From the NCBI RefSeq assembly GCF_965363235.1, contig NC_134845.1, positions 60,727,261 through 60,791,260 on the forward strand: a DNA stretch of 64,000 bases. Direction: 5' to 3'. Source of the DNA: Mytilus galloprovincialis (Eukaryota; Mollusca; Bivalvia; Mytilida; Mytilidae). A program made the translations under genes and the position numbers. A model generated the notes under the pieces. That model saw only the letters and a list, made by a program, of their open reading frames with translations, did no database searches and was not told the origin of the DNA. Shown here piece by piece: positions 12,101 through 23,670 of this stretch (positions are counted from its first letter, which is position 1; the number at the start of each line of letters is the position of its first letter).

Positions 12101-14605
12101 TTACCAGTTTCTGGTACTTGACTCTGATGTCCCCATGCTCGTCTCTTTCTTGGTCTAATTTCTGAAATTATATTTTACAAGAAGTATAAGTTTACCATAA
12201 CAAAGGAGTATGTTCGATAAGGTCCTAAAATGGCCCCCTTTTTTAGCGTAAATTTCAAATTCGGTTTTGCTTAACAATATCACAATAAATTTTAGCTAAT
12301 ACATTGACTAGATAGGATATAAGCCATTTTATTGAAAATTTCACGTTTCTGCGTTTCATTATGACGTCACAAGTTGTACTCATATTGATTTTTCACGAAA
12401 AAATCAATGAAAATGGGTAAATTTCCATAGATTATTGGACAGGAAACATAGAGCGCATACGTCGACAACAAAGATCTTTTAAAATAATGTTTGTGAAGAC
12501 ATTTCACATGTCTTATTTGAATATTAAGCTTGTCGACGCCTGCGCTCTATGTTTCCTTGTCCTTTATTTGGTTGAAATCCAGCTGATTTTGTCAAATTTC
12601 ACAAAAATCCCTTATCTTAACCTTTTTGGGATGTAAAAATCAACTTGTTAGAATAAAACTTTGACAAAAACAGTTCTGTTTAACTTTCTCACATGTCTTT
12701 AAGGCAACTTAAAGCATTTATTGTCTTGTAACTATGAACTTTATAATTGGGGCCAAATATGGCCCTTACCGAACTTACTCCTTTATTTTAAATGAAGATA
12801 AACATGTTAAATTAAAACACAAAAATAAGAATTAATTTTCCAAGAATTTTCAATCGATTTCTTTTCTCTACAGACTAAATTGCACATACCTGCTCTTACT
12901 CAAATATTGAACTAATATATAAGAGAAACATGAGAGATAGGTTTAAATTTCTAGATTCTATCTTTTGTTATTAACAAGAACACATTCATGTACCAGTATA
13001 ATTAAAAGAGTTGTTATTGTTTTTTTTGTTTTTTTAAATCTTATGGAATTGAAGTCTTTTTATAAAATGTTGAATCAAGGTCAGATCTAGATCTTTTCAT
13101 GCTTTTATTCAAATGTTGTGTGAATTCAAGTCAGTTCTAAATTGATATATTTTGGTTGGCTGAAATTCTTCATCAGTGTCAGATAATTTATTTGTAAAGC
13201 AATTCCTTGTTTTTATTTATTTATCGGTTTCGATTATTATTCAATTTGATATTATAGATGTGATAATAATAATAATAAATTACTGATTGTAGTTCCGAAA
13301 TCTGTTTTGATGATGATCGAGCATCAGCCTCTAAAGTACTTGTCCTTAGTCTGAGTTCATCACATTCTGTTTGTACTGGTCTTACTGCCTCATAAAACTT
13401 CATCTGAAAAACAAACATCATTGAACATTAAACATTAAGTTATATCATGAACATGCATGGTTATTGGTATTTAAACTGTTTTGACACACACCATGTACAA
13501 TGTACATGGTACACATGAATTATTATAAATCATGTAAATATTAGAGTACATGGTACCTACAATATCTTTTGTACATATACATGTAGACCATGCATGCATC
13601 TTAAATTTCATTTATGTAAACATGGTATACATGTACAAGCAGCAGGGATGACATGAAGTTTGTTTTAAGAGTATCCTTCCTACAAATCATACTAGGTTTG
13701 ATCGATTTCTTAGGTTATTGAATACATACATATGTACATGTACCACTAGTTAAGTAGTTTGGTTCTTGTCTTTGTGGAATTCAATTTGGTCATGTTATTT
13801 TTAACATGTGTGATATTTAATGTACATTTTTTTGTAGTTCTTTGTTGTTTAATGTATTATGGGTATTGTTTCTTTTGTTACCTATATATATTCTGACATT
13901 GGACTTCTTTTAAACTGAGTTTTACTGAGCGTATTGATGGGTGTTTTGTTGTTGTCCGTCATTCCCCATTTTCATTCTCAATTCTAATGAGTATTTATGT
14001 TACATTCTACGGAATTGTAATAATAATTCTTAAATTCATACCGCTACATAGTCTCTAAGTGACAAGTCTTCTTCACTTTGACCTCTGAGTTCATAATATC
14101 TATCTTCTGACAGTGTGAGGTCTCTCAAACTTCTCCTAACATTCCCTGCCCTTTCCTGAAGTTTTTCGTTTGTTCCTTCAAGCTGTTGCTGTTTTCGACG
14201 AACATCTTCTAACTCTTCCTTTACTAAGTTTTGACGTCTTTTTGATTCTTGTTCTTGGATAGTAAGCTGTGACTCAAGACGAGCCGTTAAAATTTGTTTT
14301 TGGTGAAGTGCATCATTCAATCTTTCTTCAAGTTCTTCCACCCTCTGCAACGATTCTGCCTTCACATTTTCCAGAGTTAAATTTTTCTGTGACAACTCAA
14401 TGCGCAAAAGCTGCATATCATGCATTAATTGTTTTCTTTCTATGAGCTGTCGTGTTATTTTCGTGCGTCTATCTTTTCTATCGCCAGCGAATCGGTCAGT
14501 TTCTCTCTCAGGGGACAATGTCAAATCTGTTGGGACGGACGTCTCAAGGCTTAATTCGTCCGATTCAAATTCATCGAACGTCTTAGACAGATCTCTAGCA
14601 GCCAT
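140..14605 (-). CDS. PIBF1: PIBF1/CEP90 coiled-coil centriolar protein (12 exons, 3' end off window)
   Basis: Progesterone-induced blocking factor 1 (CEP90) is a centriolar-satellite and distal-centriole protein needed for ciliogenesis. Exons read from consensus splice sites, 5' to 3' on the minus strand: 14605-14042, 13403-13284, 12161-12028, 9999-9891, 8926-8745, 8000-7875, 6991-6893, 5934-5769, 2306-2156, 1168-1078, 682-580, 270-140. All junctions keep phase and give 658 residues plus two bases. The human protein has about 757 residues, so the last exon or exons lie left of base 1. Recognisable segments include RITRQL-like [10 protein letters not shown] near residue 50, [15 protein letters not shown] near 112, [43 protein letters not shown] and [14 protein letters not shown]. 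Nearly the whole product is predicted coiled coil. The start has a good context (AACCATGG). Introns hold many mobile elements. Identification rests on recall of the family, not a search. Confidence 0.93.
1920..2123. mobile_element. PIF/Harbinger-like MITE, 204 bp
   Basis: The termini are inverted: left GGGCTATTCCCAAAAAAAAT, right GGAATAGCCC preceded by a T-run and CAACCTCCC. Both sides are flanked by TTA (1917-1919 and 2124-2126), the 3-bp TWA-type duplication typical of PIF/Harbinger elements. It has no coding capacity. It lies 33 bases beyond the donor of the PIBF1 exon at 2306-2156. Confidence 0.7.
2520..3300. repeat. Tandem-core element (about 190-bp unit x3) with microsatellite-like tail
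   Basis: The phrase AGTTTGGTAGAAATCCAG recurs with variants near 2695, 2890 and 3080, a period of about 190 bases. The three units are followed by a short GACAAACAGACAG stretch and an imperfect inverted end (TATACC ... GGGGTATA). This resembles the bivalve 'pearl'/Helitron-like class of tandem core plus short-repeat tail. Outer edges are approximate. It is intronic in PIBF1. Confidence 0.55.
4010..4850. repeat. 45-bp minisatellite in a PIBF1 intron
   Basis: About 15 or more units of 45 bp contain GGATAAACCATTTCTACCCA and AACATGGACTGAAC. Central copies (4200-4440) are nearly identical, and outer ones are diverged or have 12-24-bp insertions (AGACCTACC). Because 45 is a multiple of 3, two minus-strand frames stay open by chance of repetition. 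Degenerate outliers continue to about 5310. Confidence 0.9.
5325..5580. mobile_element. TTAA-ended MITE, 256 bp
   Basis: The ends are perfect inverted repeats TTAATGTGGTACC and GGTACCACATTAA. The interior contains GTCAGAAAAATTACACTGG and GAGTTATCTCCCTGTAGTG, shared with the copy at 45674-45953. TTAA at both tips fits a piggyBac-like target, but the class is not proven. Confidence 0.75.
5936..6345. repeat. 204-bp tandem duplication including an exon boundary
   Basis: 5936-6139 and about 6140-6345 are diverged copies (shared phrases AGCTTTAACATTCTTAATAG and TAGTTTATTTTGCCTTTCAT). The duplicated block begins at the acceptor of the PIBF1 exon at 5934-5769, so the distal copy carries its own AG at 6140-6139. 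Confidence 0.8.
6429..6730. repeat. Single-core repeat with GACG microsatellite tail
   Basis: A roughly 200-bp body runs from ACAAGAATGTGTCCACAG. It is followed by a (GACG/AACG)n run at about 6640-6680, then an imperfect hairpin ATGCCCC ... GGTGGAGCAT. An inverted relative is at 38066-38350. It belongs to the same architectural class as 8220-8706 and 53120-54150. Confidence 0.75.
7530..7745. repeat. Mytilid interspersed repeat
   Basis: Contains GGCCGTTAGTTTTCTCGTTT, GGCCGTACGGTGACCTATAG and ATTCGCAATCATACCACATC. I recognise this as a dispersed sequence in mussel genomes. The element class is unknown. It is intronic in PIBF1. Confidence 0.6.
8220..8706. repeat. Tandem-core element (169-bp unit x2) with GACG tail
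   Basis: CAAGTGTTCGGT begins two units at about 8308 and 8477 that share AATCTGAAAACGCATCACAC. A GACG/GACT microsatellite follows at 8622-8665, then a terminal hairpin TATACCCCC ... GGGGGTATA. The left end has a matching GATACCCCCG near 8264. Two minus-strand open frames here are repeat artefacts. Confidence 0.75.
9557..9807 (-). mobile_element. tRNA-derived SINE, full length, 12-bp TSD
   Basis: Read on the minus strand from 9807: a tRNA-like head with A box around GTGGTCTAAG and B box GAGTTCGAACCCC. A conserved body follows (GACTAGGATTGTCC and GTTTTCTCCGGCTTCCTCC), then a tail of AAATC-type repeats. The flanks TCTATCACATGA at 9545-9556 and 9808-9819 are an exact 12-bp target-site duplication. 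It resembles mollusc SINEs with a conserved central domain. A decayed relative is at 51025-51295. It is intronic in PIBF1. Confidence 0.9.
10243..11825. mobile_element. Non-autonomous hAT-type transposon, 1583 bp
   Basis: The termini CAGGGATGGG and CCCATCCCTG are perfect 10-bp inverted repeats of hAT type. They are flanked by an exact 8-bp duplication ATATTAAT (10235-10242 and 11826-11833). Both ends carry dense iterations of TAATCGATTAC-like words (10270-10400 and 11645-11812), likely subterminal transposase-binding repeats. The interior is AT-rich and I see no transposase reading frame. It is intronic in PIBF1. Confidence 0.92.
12203..12785. mobile_element. TIR element with central hairpin (copy 1)
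   Basis: The ends AAAGGAGTATGTTCGATAAG and CTTACCGAACTTACTCCTTT are inverted repeats. A central hairpin pairs 12437-12468 (GGACAGGAAACATAGAGCGC ...) with 12530-12562. No reading frame of note. The ends match the element at 17821-18403 but the interior does not. TSD is unclear. Confidence 0.8.
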
Positions 14606-14960
14606 GGTTAATTTGAATATTGTGTCAAATGTCTAGAAAATTGTTTAAATTCTACAAATCTTTAGTGAAATTTATCTTCATTTTAAACTTTTTGTTGTCA
14701 TCCGGGCGCTAAGTTCATCAAGTTATTGAAAAGCTTCTTTTGTTAGCGATAAAATCCCATCTATCAAGCACGCATGAGATAAAGACTAAACAAGTTGAAA
14801 CTTGAGTTACATGAAGGGAGGTAATTTAGCAGACGAAATTGAGGGTCAATACGATTACTTTAAACGAAATTTCTTTTTCATATGGAAATATATATATAGT
14901 TTTAATATCTGTTGTTTGATTTTTTAAGAAAGAGAGAAAACATCATATGTGATGTATTTA
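14606..14960. promoter_or_regulatory. Upstream region of PIBF1
   Basis: Sequence before the PIBF1 start with no repeat I recognise. It probably holds the 5' UTR and core promoter. No TATA box is evident. Confidence 0.4.
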
Positions 14961-15775
14961 TAGGGCCTCTCAGAGGAGAATTATTAAAGAGAATTTTAGT
15001 GAATATCTTGGAGTAACCATCAGTAACAACCTATTTAAACATGGGATAAACACATAGACAATACAGTAGGCAAAGGAAACAGAACGTTGGGATTTATACG
15101 TAGAAACCTCAAAGGCTGTACAAAACCTGTAAAGGCAGCTGCGTATGTATCCATGGTAAGACCTGCAGCGGAATACGCAAGCACAATATGGGACCCAACC
15201 GCCCAAAATAAAATCAAGGCAATTGAACAGGTCCAGAAAAGAGCTGCACGATTTGTGAATAACAACTACACAGACCGAACACCTGGCTGTGTCACAAATA
15301 TGGTTAAAAATCTTAAATGGGAAAGTCTCGAAGAACGGAGGAAAACAAATAGATTATGCATGCTATTTAAGATCCAGCATGATCTTATAGATATAGACCG
15401 TCACCAATATTTGACACCGAATGATAACCGGACCAGAGGAAAAACTCCTTCTTCCAAGAAAGAACAAGTTCAGACACTTACGGCCAATCTTTCTTCCCGA
15501 TAACAATCAGGGACTGGAACAACCTACCAACAACAGTTACAGCGACCAACACCGTTGAGGGATTCAGAGCTGCCCTGAAGGCATGCTCTGAAAGGAAGTA
15601 GGAAAACCCAGTTGTAAATAATTTTAATTGTATATTTTTGCGAACGTTTTAAATGTATTTGTAAATAGCCAAGAGAAAGCTTTCTGTGTTGCCCGACACT
15701 GCGTAAAGTTTTCGCGCGGAACCATGAACATTCAGTATTGAATCCGGTTCCTTACCTGGAAGAAGAAGATGACGA
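14960..15775 (+). pseudogene. Non-LTR retrotransposon 3' fragment (reverse-transcriptase C-terminus), broken
   Basis: One frame opens with EYLGVTISN near 14997. A shift then leads into the frame DKHIDNTVGKGNRTLGFIRR and the typical LINE tail GCTKPVKAAAYVSMVRPAAE, YASTIWDP and QVQKRAARFVNN (15087-15503). A second shift near 15490 continues as ITIRDWNNLP and ends EGFRAALKACSERK with TAG at about 15599-15601. Two frameshifts and a missing 5' part make this a dead, 5'-truncated copy. A 3' UTR ending in GAAGAAGAAGATGACGAAG follows. Probably the CR1/L2/Jockey-like side of the LINE tree. Confidence 0.85.
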
Positions 15776-16249
15776 AGTGTACACTTATTTTTTATTCAAT
15801 AAAACTGAAAAAAGCATCGTTGATATCTTTTTCAAAATTGTTCCTTTAACTTGAACAGATAGTTCAGATAAACAATTTTTAAATTAAGACATACATGATC
15901 CAATAAAACTAACTAATAAACATGACTATGGAATAAGCTTTGAAGCAAAGTAATTACTTATATAGTAAATCATACGAATTACAAAATTCTGAAGAAATGA
16001 AAGTTTGAGAATAAGATTTATATTAAGACATACATTTTATGTGTAAGATGGCTGTCATAGTCCTAAAAACCGTTCAAGGGGGCCTTCAAATACATTGTAA
16101 TGTTGTATTTTGGCTTCTTCATACTTTTATAAGCTGAAAGTCATTGTAAAATGAATTGTTTTGTTAATACTGATTGTGGACAAAATTGCTCTTTCAAAAT
16201 TACAATTTAGGAGCCTCCATGGGGAAAATACCCCGCAAATTAATAGTGA

Positions 16250-16412
16250 CAGTGGCGGATCTAGAAATTTTCATAAGAGGGGGCCCACTGACTGCCTAAC
16301 TGGGGGGAGGGCGATTCCGTCACGCTTCAGTGATTCCCTATATAACCAACCAAAATTTTTCTGAAAAAGGGGGGGGGGCGGGCCCCCTGCCCCCTCTCTA
16401 AATCCGCCTCTG
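16250..16412. mobile_element. MITE with CAGTGGCGGAT ends (copy A)
   Basis: The left end CAGTGGCGGATCTAGAAATT is inverted at the right as AAATCCGCCTCTG. G/C runs flank the middle, which includes CACGCTTCAGTGATTCCCTA, shared with 35878-36037. CAGNG tips suggest hAT affinity, but no 8-bp duplication is visible. Confidence 0.75.
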
Positions 16413-16579
16413 GTTGGCAGGTATGGTTATGTTTGTTACATTCTGTATTGATATATTTTTTTCAGGGTTTCACGTTGTCTTATGCCAAATAAGTAAAGTA
16501 ACACCAACGAGGTTAAATGAGACAAACACTAACTAACTTGATATGTTATAATAGACATAAGAATACTCGAGGTAGCCGG

Positions 16580-16700
16580 CAGTGGCGGATGCAGAAGTTT
16601 TCGTAACAGGCAGCCCATTTATTGACTGCCTATTAAAGAGGTGGCCCGCTCCAGTCAAGTTTGAGTTCCTATAAAATCAAACCAATGCGCGGTCCCCACT
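16580..16700. mobile_element. Truncated copy of the CAGTGGCGGAT MITE (copy C)
   Basis: Starts CAGTGGCGGATGCAGAAGTT and follows the family (GCCCATTTATTGACTGCC, TGGCCCGCTCCAGTCAAG), but has no matching right end. The edge near 16700 is approximate. Confidence 0.65.
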
Positions 16701-17820
16701 CAAATTGATTATCTGCCCCTTGTCGGTATTTTAAGGAGCTCATCCGAGCTGATGTTTTTTCTCTGATATGCCGACTCCGCTGATGACATAGTCATGTCTT
16801 ACCACTAACATAAATTGTTTGAATTAAAGTCTGAAACAAATACTCCTTGCTGTAAGGTACTGAAATTTTCTAGCTGCGGAACTGTCACGCTCCTATGACG
16901 TCCTTTTGATATTTATGGATTAACGTGAGGACTCCATAGACCGCAACAGTCAAAATCTACTATTTGGACATATTTGCTACATTTCTGAAGCTATATAGAA
17001 ATATTAATGCTACTAGAGTCACGTTTATCAAACCGGTCTACCGAGGAGGTTCTTGCAGGTCTACCGAGTAGGTTCTTGCACGTTTTTTAAAATTATATAG
17101 TACCAGTTAAAAAAGCTAATTAATGGTATTTATGTAAAATAAAGTATATGGTCAAGCGCGCTACACGTAATTCAGGGAAACTCGTAGCCAAGAGAATCGT
17201 GAACAATCTTTTGCTACAGCTGCTGGGTATCGGTGGGTTAGATTTTGCACGAAAGCCCAAGATTGTCAGCAGATATTGATAAGTTGGTTCTTGCTTGTAT
17301 CGTCTTTCATTCTCTCATATTTTTACGCATCATGGTTTCGAATCGTTCTCTGTGTTGGTTTTAAAACTATTTTTATATTAATTTATCGATGTTGTATCAT
17401 ATTAAAATTACCATAGAAATATGAAGAGTAAATATATTATGCGTAGTAATATAGCATTGATAGCTTTTACTATCTGAATATAGTTTGCAATACATATTCT
17501 TTGCACTGTAACATTTACAACATCGAACAATTTTCATTGTGGAACCGATTTTTTAATTGACATGGAGCACAGAGGACCAATTGTAACTCATCTTGAGTAC
17601 GGATTCGGGGACTGGAGGCTCCCGGCGCGCCCGTGAATTTAAAAAACATTTTTGACAAAGAGATATCATGGTTAAGCGCTCAAAAGCGCCAATGACGATT
17701 AAGATACATGCGTCAATAACTATATAAATACTGGATCGCAATTGTAATTGGATATACTACTTTCTTCAATGGTATCATTAAACGTTATGCATTATCGTTT
17801 GCTGATGTAAGAAAACAAGT

Positions 17821-18403
17821 AAGGAGTAGGTTCAGTAAGACCCCTTTTTTGGCCCCAAAATATAGCAGTTTTACAAAGTTGTTAAAATGTAAACTTTTAT
17901 TTATTTATTGGACAGTAGAATGCTTCTGCTACATAAATATGGGCTGTTTTTGACATAACAATGCACATATATCGGGTACTAGCACCGTAAAGTCATGCTA
18001 ATTTACTGAAATCTTCACAATTCTAGCATTTTAGTTAAATTTTAGACAGTTTTCAGGTAAAGCGAAAAGGCCGCATTCGTATTCATCCTTAATATTGAAA
18101 TGTAAGTTGTATTTTATGATAATACATAATATATATAAAGGTTGAGGATGAACACGGATGCGGCCACTTTCGTTTTTGACAAAAACCATCTCAAAAGTGA
18201 CATTTTTCGGCATATTTTGTAGATTTTTCATATTTGATCTTGAATCGGATCGTTTTTAATGACTAAATAAGTTAAAATCTTTCACATAAACTAATTGATT
18301 CAAATGAAATAGACACTTAAGTGTTTAAAAAGTGGTCAAAATCTTTCGTCAGATGAACTTGAAATTTGAGGCCAAAATCGGTCCTTACCGGACCTACTCC
18401 TTT
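17821..18403. mobile_element. TIR element with central hairpin (copy 2)
   Basis: The ends AAGGAGTAGGTTCAGTAAG and CTTACCGGACCTACTCCTT are inverted repeats related to those at 12203-12785. A central hairpin pairs about 18060-18090 (AGCGAAAAGGCCGCATTCGT ...) with about 18143-18175. No coding sequence. The length, 583 bp, equals copy 1, yet the interior is unrelated. Confidence 0.8.
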
Positions 18404-19499
18404 GTGCAAAAAGACGACTTAGTTTCAATGTAATTTTTAAATGCGATTTATTTCTTTTGACATTATTGAAGTGCTGTGTTAAATACATTTCTTATTTTAC
18501 AAAATTACTTGGATTTTCAAAGCTGTATCTCTTTTTCAAATTTTTATTCGTAAAATATTTACATTCTTGAGTACATAAAATTCTGAAGCTCTTACTTTTA
18601 AAGAGAAAAAAATCATTAATCAGAGCCATAAGCAGTGTATGCACATACAAAGCTGTACATCAAAAAGTCTTAAATATCGAAATTAACCGTTATGCAACGT
18701 GTACTTAAATTGTACAATGAAGTTTCAAATCTTTCAAACTGAATAATTTCATAAGTAATAATGTACATTTTACAGTGTGTAACCATATTTTAAGAGGGTC
18801 GTGACGGGGGATATATTCGCCAAAGAAAGTGAATTTTAAGTGAAATATGATGAAGTGTGCGCAGTGTATTTTTTTAAATTTTGAACTATTATATACTTTA
18901 TAAACTCATTGGAAAAGCAACTTTAGTACGATAGCACTGGTAAACGAAACGAAATGAATAAAAATCACCCTTCGTCACCCTCTTTAATTGTTAGGTCCAT
19001 TACAAAGTCGTTAGATGTTTTATTTATGTAAAAATCAACAAAATACATCACACCTGAGAATCATTCAAGTGGAAGTAACTCGTACTTCTCACCCGAGTTC
19101 TTTGATGTAACTCACCCATCAATAAACACGGAATATTGACATTTTCAATATTAAAATCTATATTCTCACCCGTACAGGTGTTCAATATTATACATACCCT
19201 TTACTCCATTTATACATGGTATTATTGGTAATTTATAATTCATACAATTGGCAATGAAATACTTGTCATTGTTCAATGCTCCTTCAAATGCAGACAGTTT
19301 TGCAAACAATACATGCACCACCAGTCTAGTGTTTTCCCGCCTTTATAGCAAAGTTTGAGAAAATTGACACCAAGAGATTCGTTTGATAACCTGAAACAAT
19401 GCATGGGAGAAAAACATAATCAAATAATAAGTATAGTCCAATTCATTTTTCAAAATATATGATAACGTTACAGTACTACAGTACTACATTAAATAGAAT

Positions 19500-20215
19500 T
19501 AGGAGGATGTTGTACGAGTGCCAATAAGATAACTCTCCATCCAAGTCCCAATTTGTAAAAGTAAACCATTATAGATCATGAAACGACCTTCAATGCGGAG
19601 CCTTGGCCAACGCCGAACAGCAAGATATAAATGGCCACAAAATGACTAGTACATGTAAAACAATTCAAACAGTAAAACCAACGGTTCGCTAATCTATATG
19701 AAAAACGAGAGAAACGAGAAATACCGTTATGAACTATACCAACAAACGACAACCGCTAAACATCAGGTTACTCATGCAGTGACTGGTCTAATTTAAATGT
19801 CTATTTTTAATTGCTGAATATAGATAGGATGCGTGTATTTTCAATGACAGCTATATGATAAAATTAGCAACCAAACCCAGAAGGCAAAAAATTAGGGTAC
19901 GCATGGTCGAAAACATACTTAACCATGTTTAACCCCGCCGCATTTTTGCCCCTGTCCCAAGTCAGGAGCCTCTGGCCTTTGTTAGTCTTGTATTATTTTA
20001 ATTTTAGTTTCTTGTGTACAATTTGAAAATTAGTATGGCGTTCATTATCACTGAACTAGTATATATTTGTTTAGGGGCCAGCTGAAGGACGCCTCCGGGT
20101 GCGGGAATTTCTCGCTACATTGAAGACCTGTTGGTGACCTTCTGCTGCTGTTTTTTTCTATGGTCGGGTTGTTGTCTCTTTGGCACATTCCCCATTTCCA
20201 TTCTCAATTTTATTA
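19500..20215. repeat. Mytilid interspersed repeat block
   Basis: Contains AACTCTCCATCCAAGTCCCA, GCGGAGCCTTGGCCAACGCC, GGCCAGCTGAAGGACGCCTC and TTCCCCATTTCCATTCTCAA. These phrases are ones I recognise as widespread in mussel DNA. The closing phrase recurs near 13955, 31150 and 52480. Confidence 0.6.
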
Positions 20216-20702
20216 GTGATAAACAACAGTCCATAAAACACTATACAAAACTTAGGATTGGCAAAACGTGATGATAATGACGATGATAAGGGAATGTTGC
20301 CGTTCTTGCTTAGGAAGCAACCATTTAACTTCAAATTGGGGTGATGGTTTTATGCAAAGCGCGAACATTTGTTTTAGTTTTTTCAACGCTATCAATCTTT
20401 TTTTTAAATTAACATGCACAATAAGATATGGGGAAAATCGAGGTTCAATCGTATTTGTTTGTAATCTGCTTGACCACAACATTTTCCCCCATCAAATTGG
20501 GGATCAGAATATTTTTTTAGGAAAAAACATACCCCTTTTTTTAAGCTAAATGGTCGGTTCCTTATTTCAAGTGAGTATAGTTGTGAAATGTTATTTTGAG
20601 ATGAATAATTAAAGGGCTATAAGACTTTTGTCTGTTTTAGAATTGTCACCGGACATAAACTGCTCTTCTTGTTGCTAAAGGACATATAGTTATTATTGTA
20701 AC

Positions 20703-20752
20703 AGTAAATAATGAATAAATAAATAAATAAATAAATATTAAGTAAATAAATA
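20703..20752. repeat. (AAAT)n microsatellite
   Basis: A run of AATA/AAAT tetranucleotides with minor interruptions. Confidence 0.8.
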
Positions 20753-22949
20753 ACTACAAAAGGAAGGTCAGGTTATGTGATAAAAAGGTCACAAGTTAAC
20801 TTTCGTTGTTATTTTTGAAAAATACACGAAAAACAAGTTTTAAAAAGTTAAACCAAATAAACGACATTAGGTTTTAATCTTGAAAAATTAAACAAAACTT
20901 TTCATTGAGTAAATAAACACTCCTGTCGTATTTATCAGGATTTTGACATATAAAAGCCGATTTTCTGGTTAAAAGTGCGAAATACAGGATATTCTCAAGA
21001 GGGTAGTGTATTAACTGAATAGAGAAAAGCAATAATCTACGAAAATGGAGATTTTCAAATGAAAATGTCCTGGGTTTTAAGTGGCATTTTCCCATTCAAA
21101 ATACTATTTAGTGCATTTAAACGCCCTTGTTATAAATTTGAAATTAATTTTCACCCTACGTTGATAAAGAACTGAGAAGATACCCTTTTATAGCGCATTT
21201 TAAGTGCAGAGACGGGGCCACGGAGAACCGAGGTATCATTAATTTCTTCCTACTTTTAACAGCGAAAACTACTGAGGCGTTCAGAATGTGTGTGAAAATT
21301 TAAATAGAAATATTTAATTTTTCAAGTGTTTAGTGTCATTTTTGACAGTTACAAATTGTTTCGGACTCTACCTATACTCAACGGGGTATATCCCATTCGC
21401 AACACCTCGAACAGGAATTCTTTTTACATGAAACACCTGTGAATTACTATCTCCTGACATAAGTTCAAAAAGTGAAAAAGTGAAAAATTGCTATTTTACG
21501 TGCACAACCTGCATCGTTTTAAAGTTTGTTTACGTAGAAATTTAATTAATTCAAGAAAGTCACACCTTTCTATAGCTATATGGGTTGCTTCAATCTTTTC
21601 GCCTATTAAGGATGACATACTGTGAGTCTACGAGCCACAAGTCAACCGACATTAGAAAAAAATCTCGAAAATGCCAACAAGAAATCATTGGAAACTCCCA
21701 GACTGGTCTTTGGCTGGCTTTAATTCAACATCAATACGTTTCTAACTTTTTTGATGGTCGTTAGCTTTTTTTTGTGTGTTGTTACAAATATCATCATGGT
21801 ATGCATTTGGTGTTACTGCATGACAAATCTTTGGTAGTTACTGCTGTTTTATTCTTTTCACTAACTCAGTATACATACTCTTATTCTGGTACCCGGCCAC
21901 TATTGAAATTCTTGACAATACTTGTATATTCCGAAAACATACTTGATATTTTACGGAGGGAACCAATCTACAACATATCATAGTCTCACCTTATTTAGAG
22001 CTAGGCTGCATGATATATCTTTTATAGTTTCTGCTAATTTTTACGCGAACTCAGCTGTATACATACTCCAGCAATTAAGAGGTAGGCTGCATTTGATAGA
22101 TCTTTAGTAGTTTCTAGCAATTGTTCCACTAACTCGGTATACATACTCTGGACGGTTTAGACCTATACTAAAAAGTATAGAACAATTGACGTCTTTTTGT
22201 TGTTGTTTTACTGTATTCTATTTGGCTGGTTTTTAATTGACATAGTCACACGTCTCCCAGTAACAATTGAATACCTCATATTGCAATTTAACATTTTATT
22301 AATAAAGCGAGCATAATATGCATTGGTTGTATTAGTTGTGCCTGTTCTGAAATATTTTCTAGATCCTCTATTTTTTTTTTTTAAGTAACGGCCGATTTCA
22401 GAGCACATTTCTGGATTACCCTTAAAGGATGCTTAAATCAAATTGTTGGGAAACCAGAGAAACTAAAACAAAAAGATCATATGATGGTAAAGTACTTTTA
22501 CAAATTGTGACTTGGATGGAGAGTTGCCCGGGCGGCTAATTGGCACTAATACCACTTCTTCTTATATCTACATAGCATCTTCAGTTCGAATTAGTTTAAA
22601 GAGATTTTTGTTGCTCTACGTTTGAAAATAACATAAACGTAGATAAGCGCACGTGTTTGTACCTTTTGTTTCCATGGTTAGAGTGGTTTGGGTTCTGCTG
22701 TTTCTGAATGACTGGCATATACACCCAATATAGATGGCGTAAAGATCGTATACTTATATTTGTCAATGAATTACTAACAATCGAAACTTGTTCTGTTTGA
22801 CTATGCATGGGATAGATTGTTTAAAAGTATTAATCTGAAAATAAACTGGAAAAATGCTATTTTCAAAGTGAGGTGTATTTTTATAACAAAAAGTAAAATC
22901 ACAAAAATACTGAACTTAGATGAAAATCGATTCGGAAAGTCCATAATCA

Positions 22950-23280
22950 CATGGCAAAATCAAATAACAAAACGCATCAAAAACGAATGGACAAGAACTG
23001 TCATATTCCTGACTTGGTATACAGGCATTTTCAAATGTAAAAAATGGTGGATTAAACCTGGTTTTATAGCGCTAAACAACACCGTTTGTTAGATTTAAAT
23101 GATAAAAACAGGCCACAAGTGCGAACGGGAAATAAAATGTTTAAAATTGGTCCTCATGACTTTATGAAAAGAAATCCGTCATGCAATGAATAAAGAGATA
23201 CAAGATACAACGTTTTTACAAATTGTGACTTCGACGGAGAGTTGTCTCATTGGCTCTCATATCACAACTTCCTATATCTA
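22950..23280. repeat. Mytilid interspersed repeat fragments
   Basis: GTCATATTCCTGACTTGGTA and TGGTGGATTAAACCTGGTTT (about 22998-23065), and GAGAGTTGTCTCATTGGCTC (about 23236-23258), are phrases common in mussel repeats. The 91-residue open frame at 22817-23092 runs through this repeat and is not a gene. Confidence 0.5.
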
Positions 23281-23605
23281 GATTTACATGTAATAAAAAT
23301 CACATTTTCGATATTGATAAAAATGAACACGAAGTGTAGACAACTAACACTGTCAAAGGGCATGAACAAACACATTCTGAAATCTCAACTTAAAAAATAT
23401 ACTGAATTCTCGACTCCATAAATACTGAATTCCCAGCTTATATGATGTATAGTCAATGGTACCTGATTGAACTTGTATCGTTTGTGACATTTGTTCATCA
23501 TACAGTTTCTAAACATTGTTCCAGACAATCGAAAATCACCCTGTTTATAAATTTGCTTTGAAAAAAACTGTTGTTATTCTGCTACCCTGAATTCATAAGT
23601 CGTTC

Positions 23606-23670
23606 CCAGACTCATAATTAAGTAAGCCAGACGCATGTCCCAGACTCATAATTAAGTAAGCCAGACGCAT
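23606..23670. repeat. Perfect 32-bp tandem duplication
   Basis: CCCAGACTCATAATTAAGTA continuing to AGCCAGACGCAT occurs twice back to back. It sits inside a longer mussel repeat (GACGCATATTTCGTCTAC). Confidence 0.75.

Noticed and set aside
22817..23092. 91-residue plus-strand open frame
   Set aside because: Overlaps a recognised dispersed mussel repeat and has a low-complexity Lys/Ile-rich sequence.
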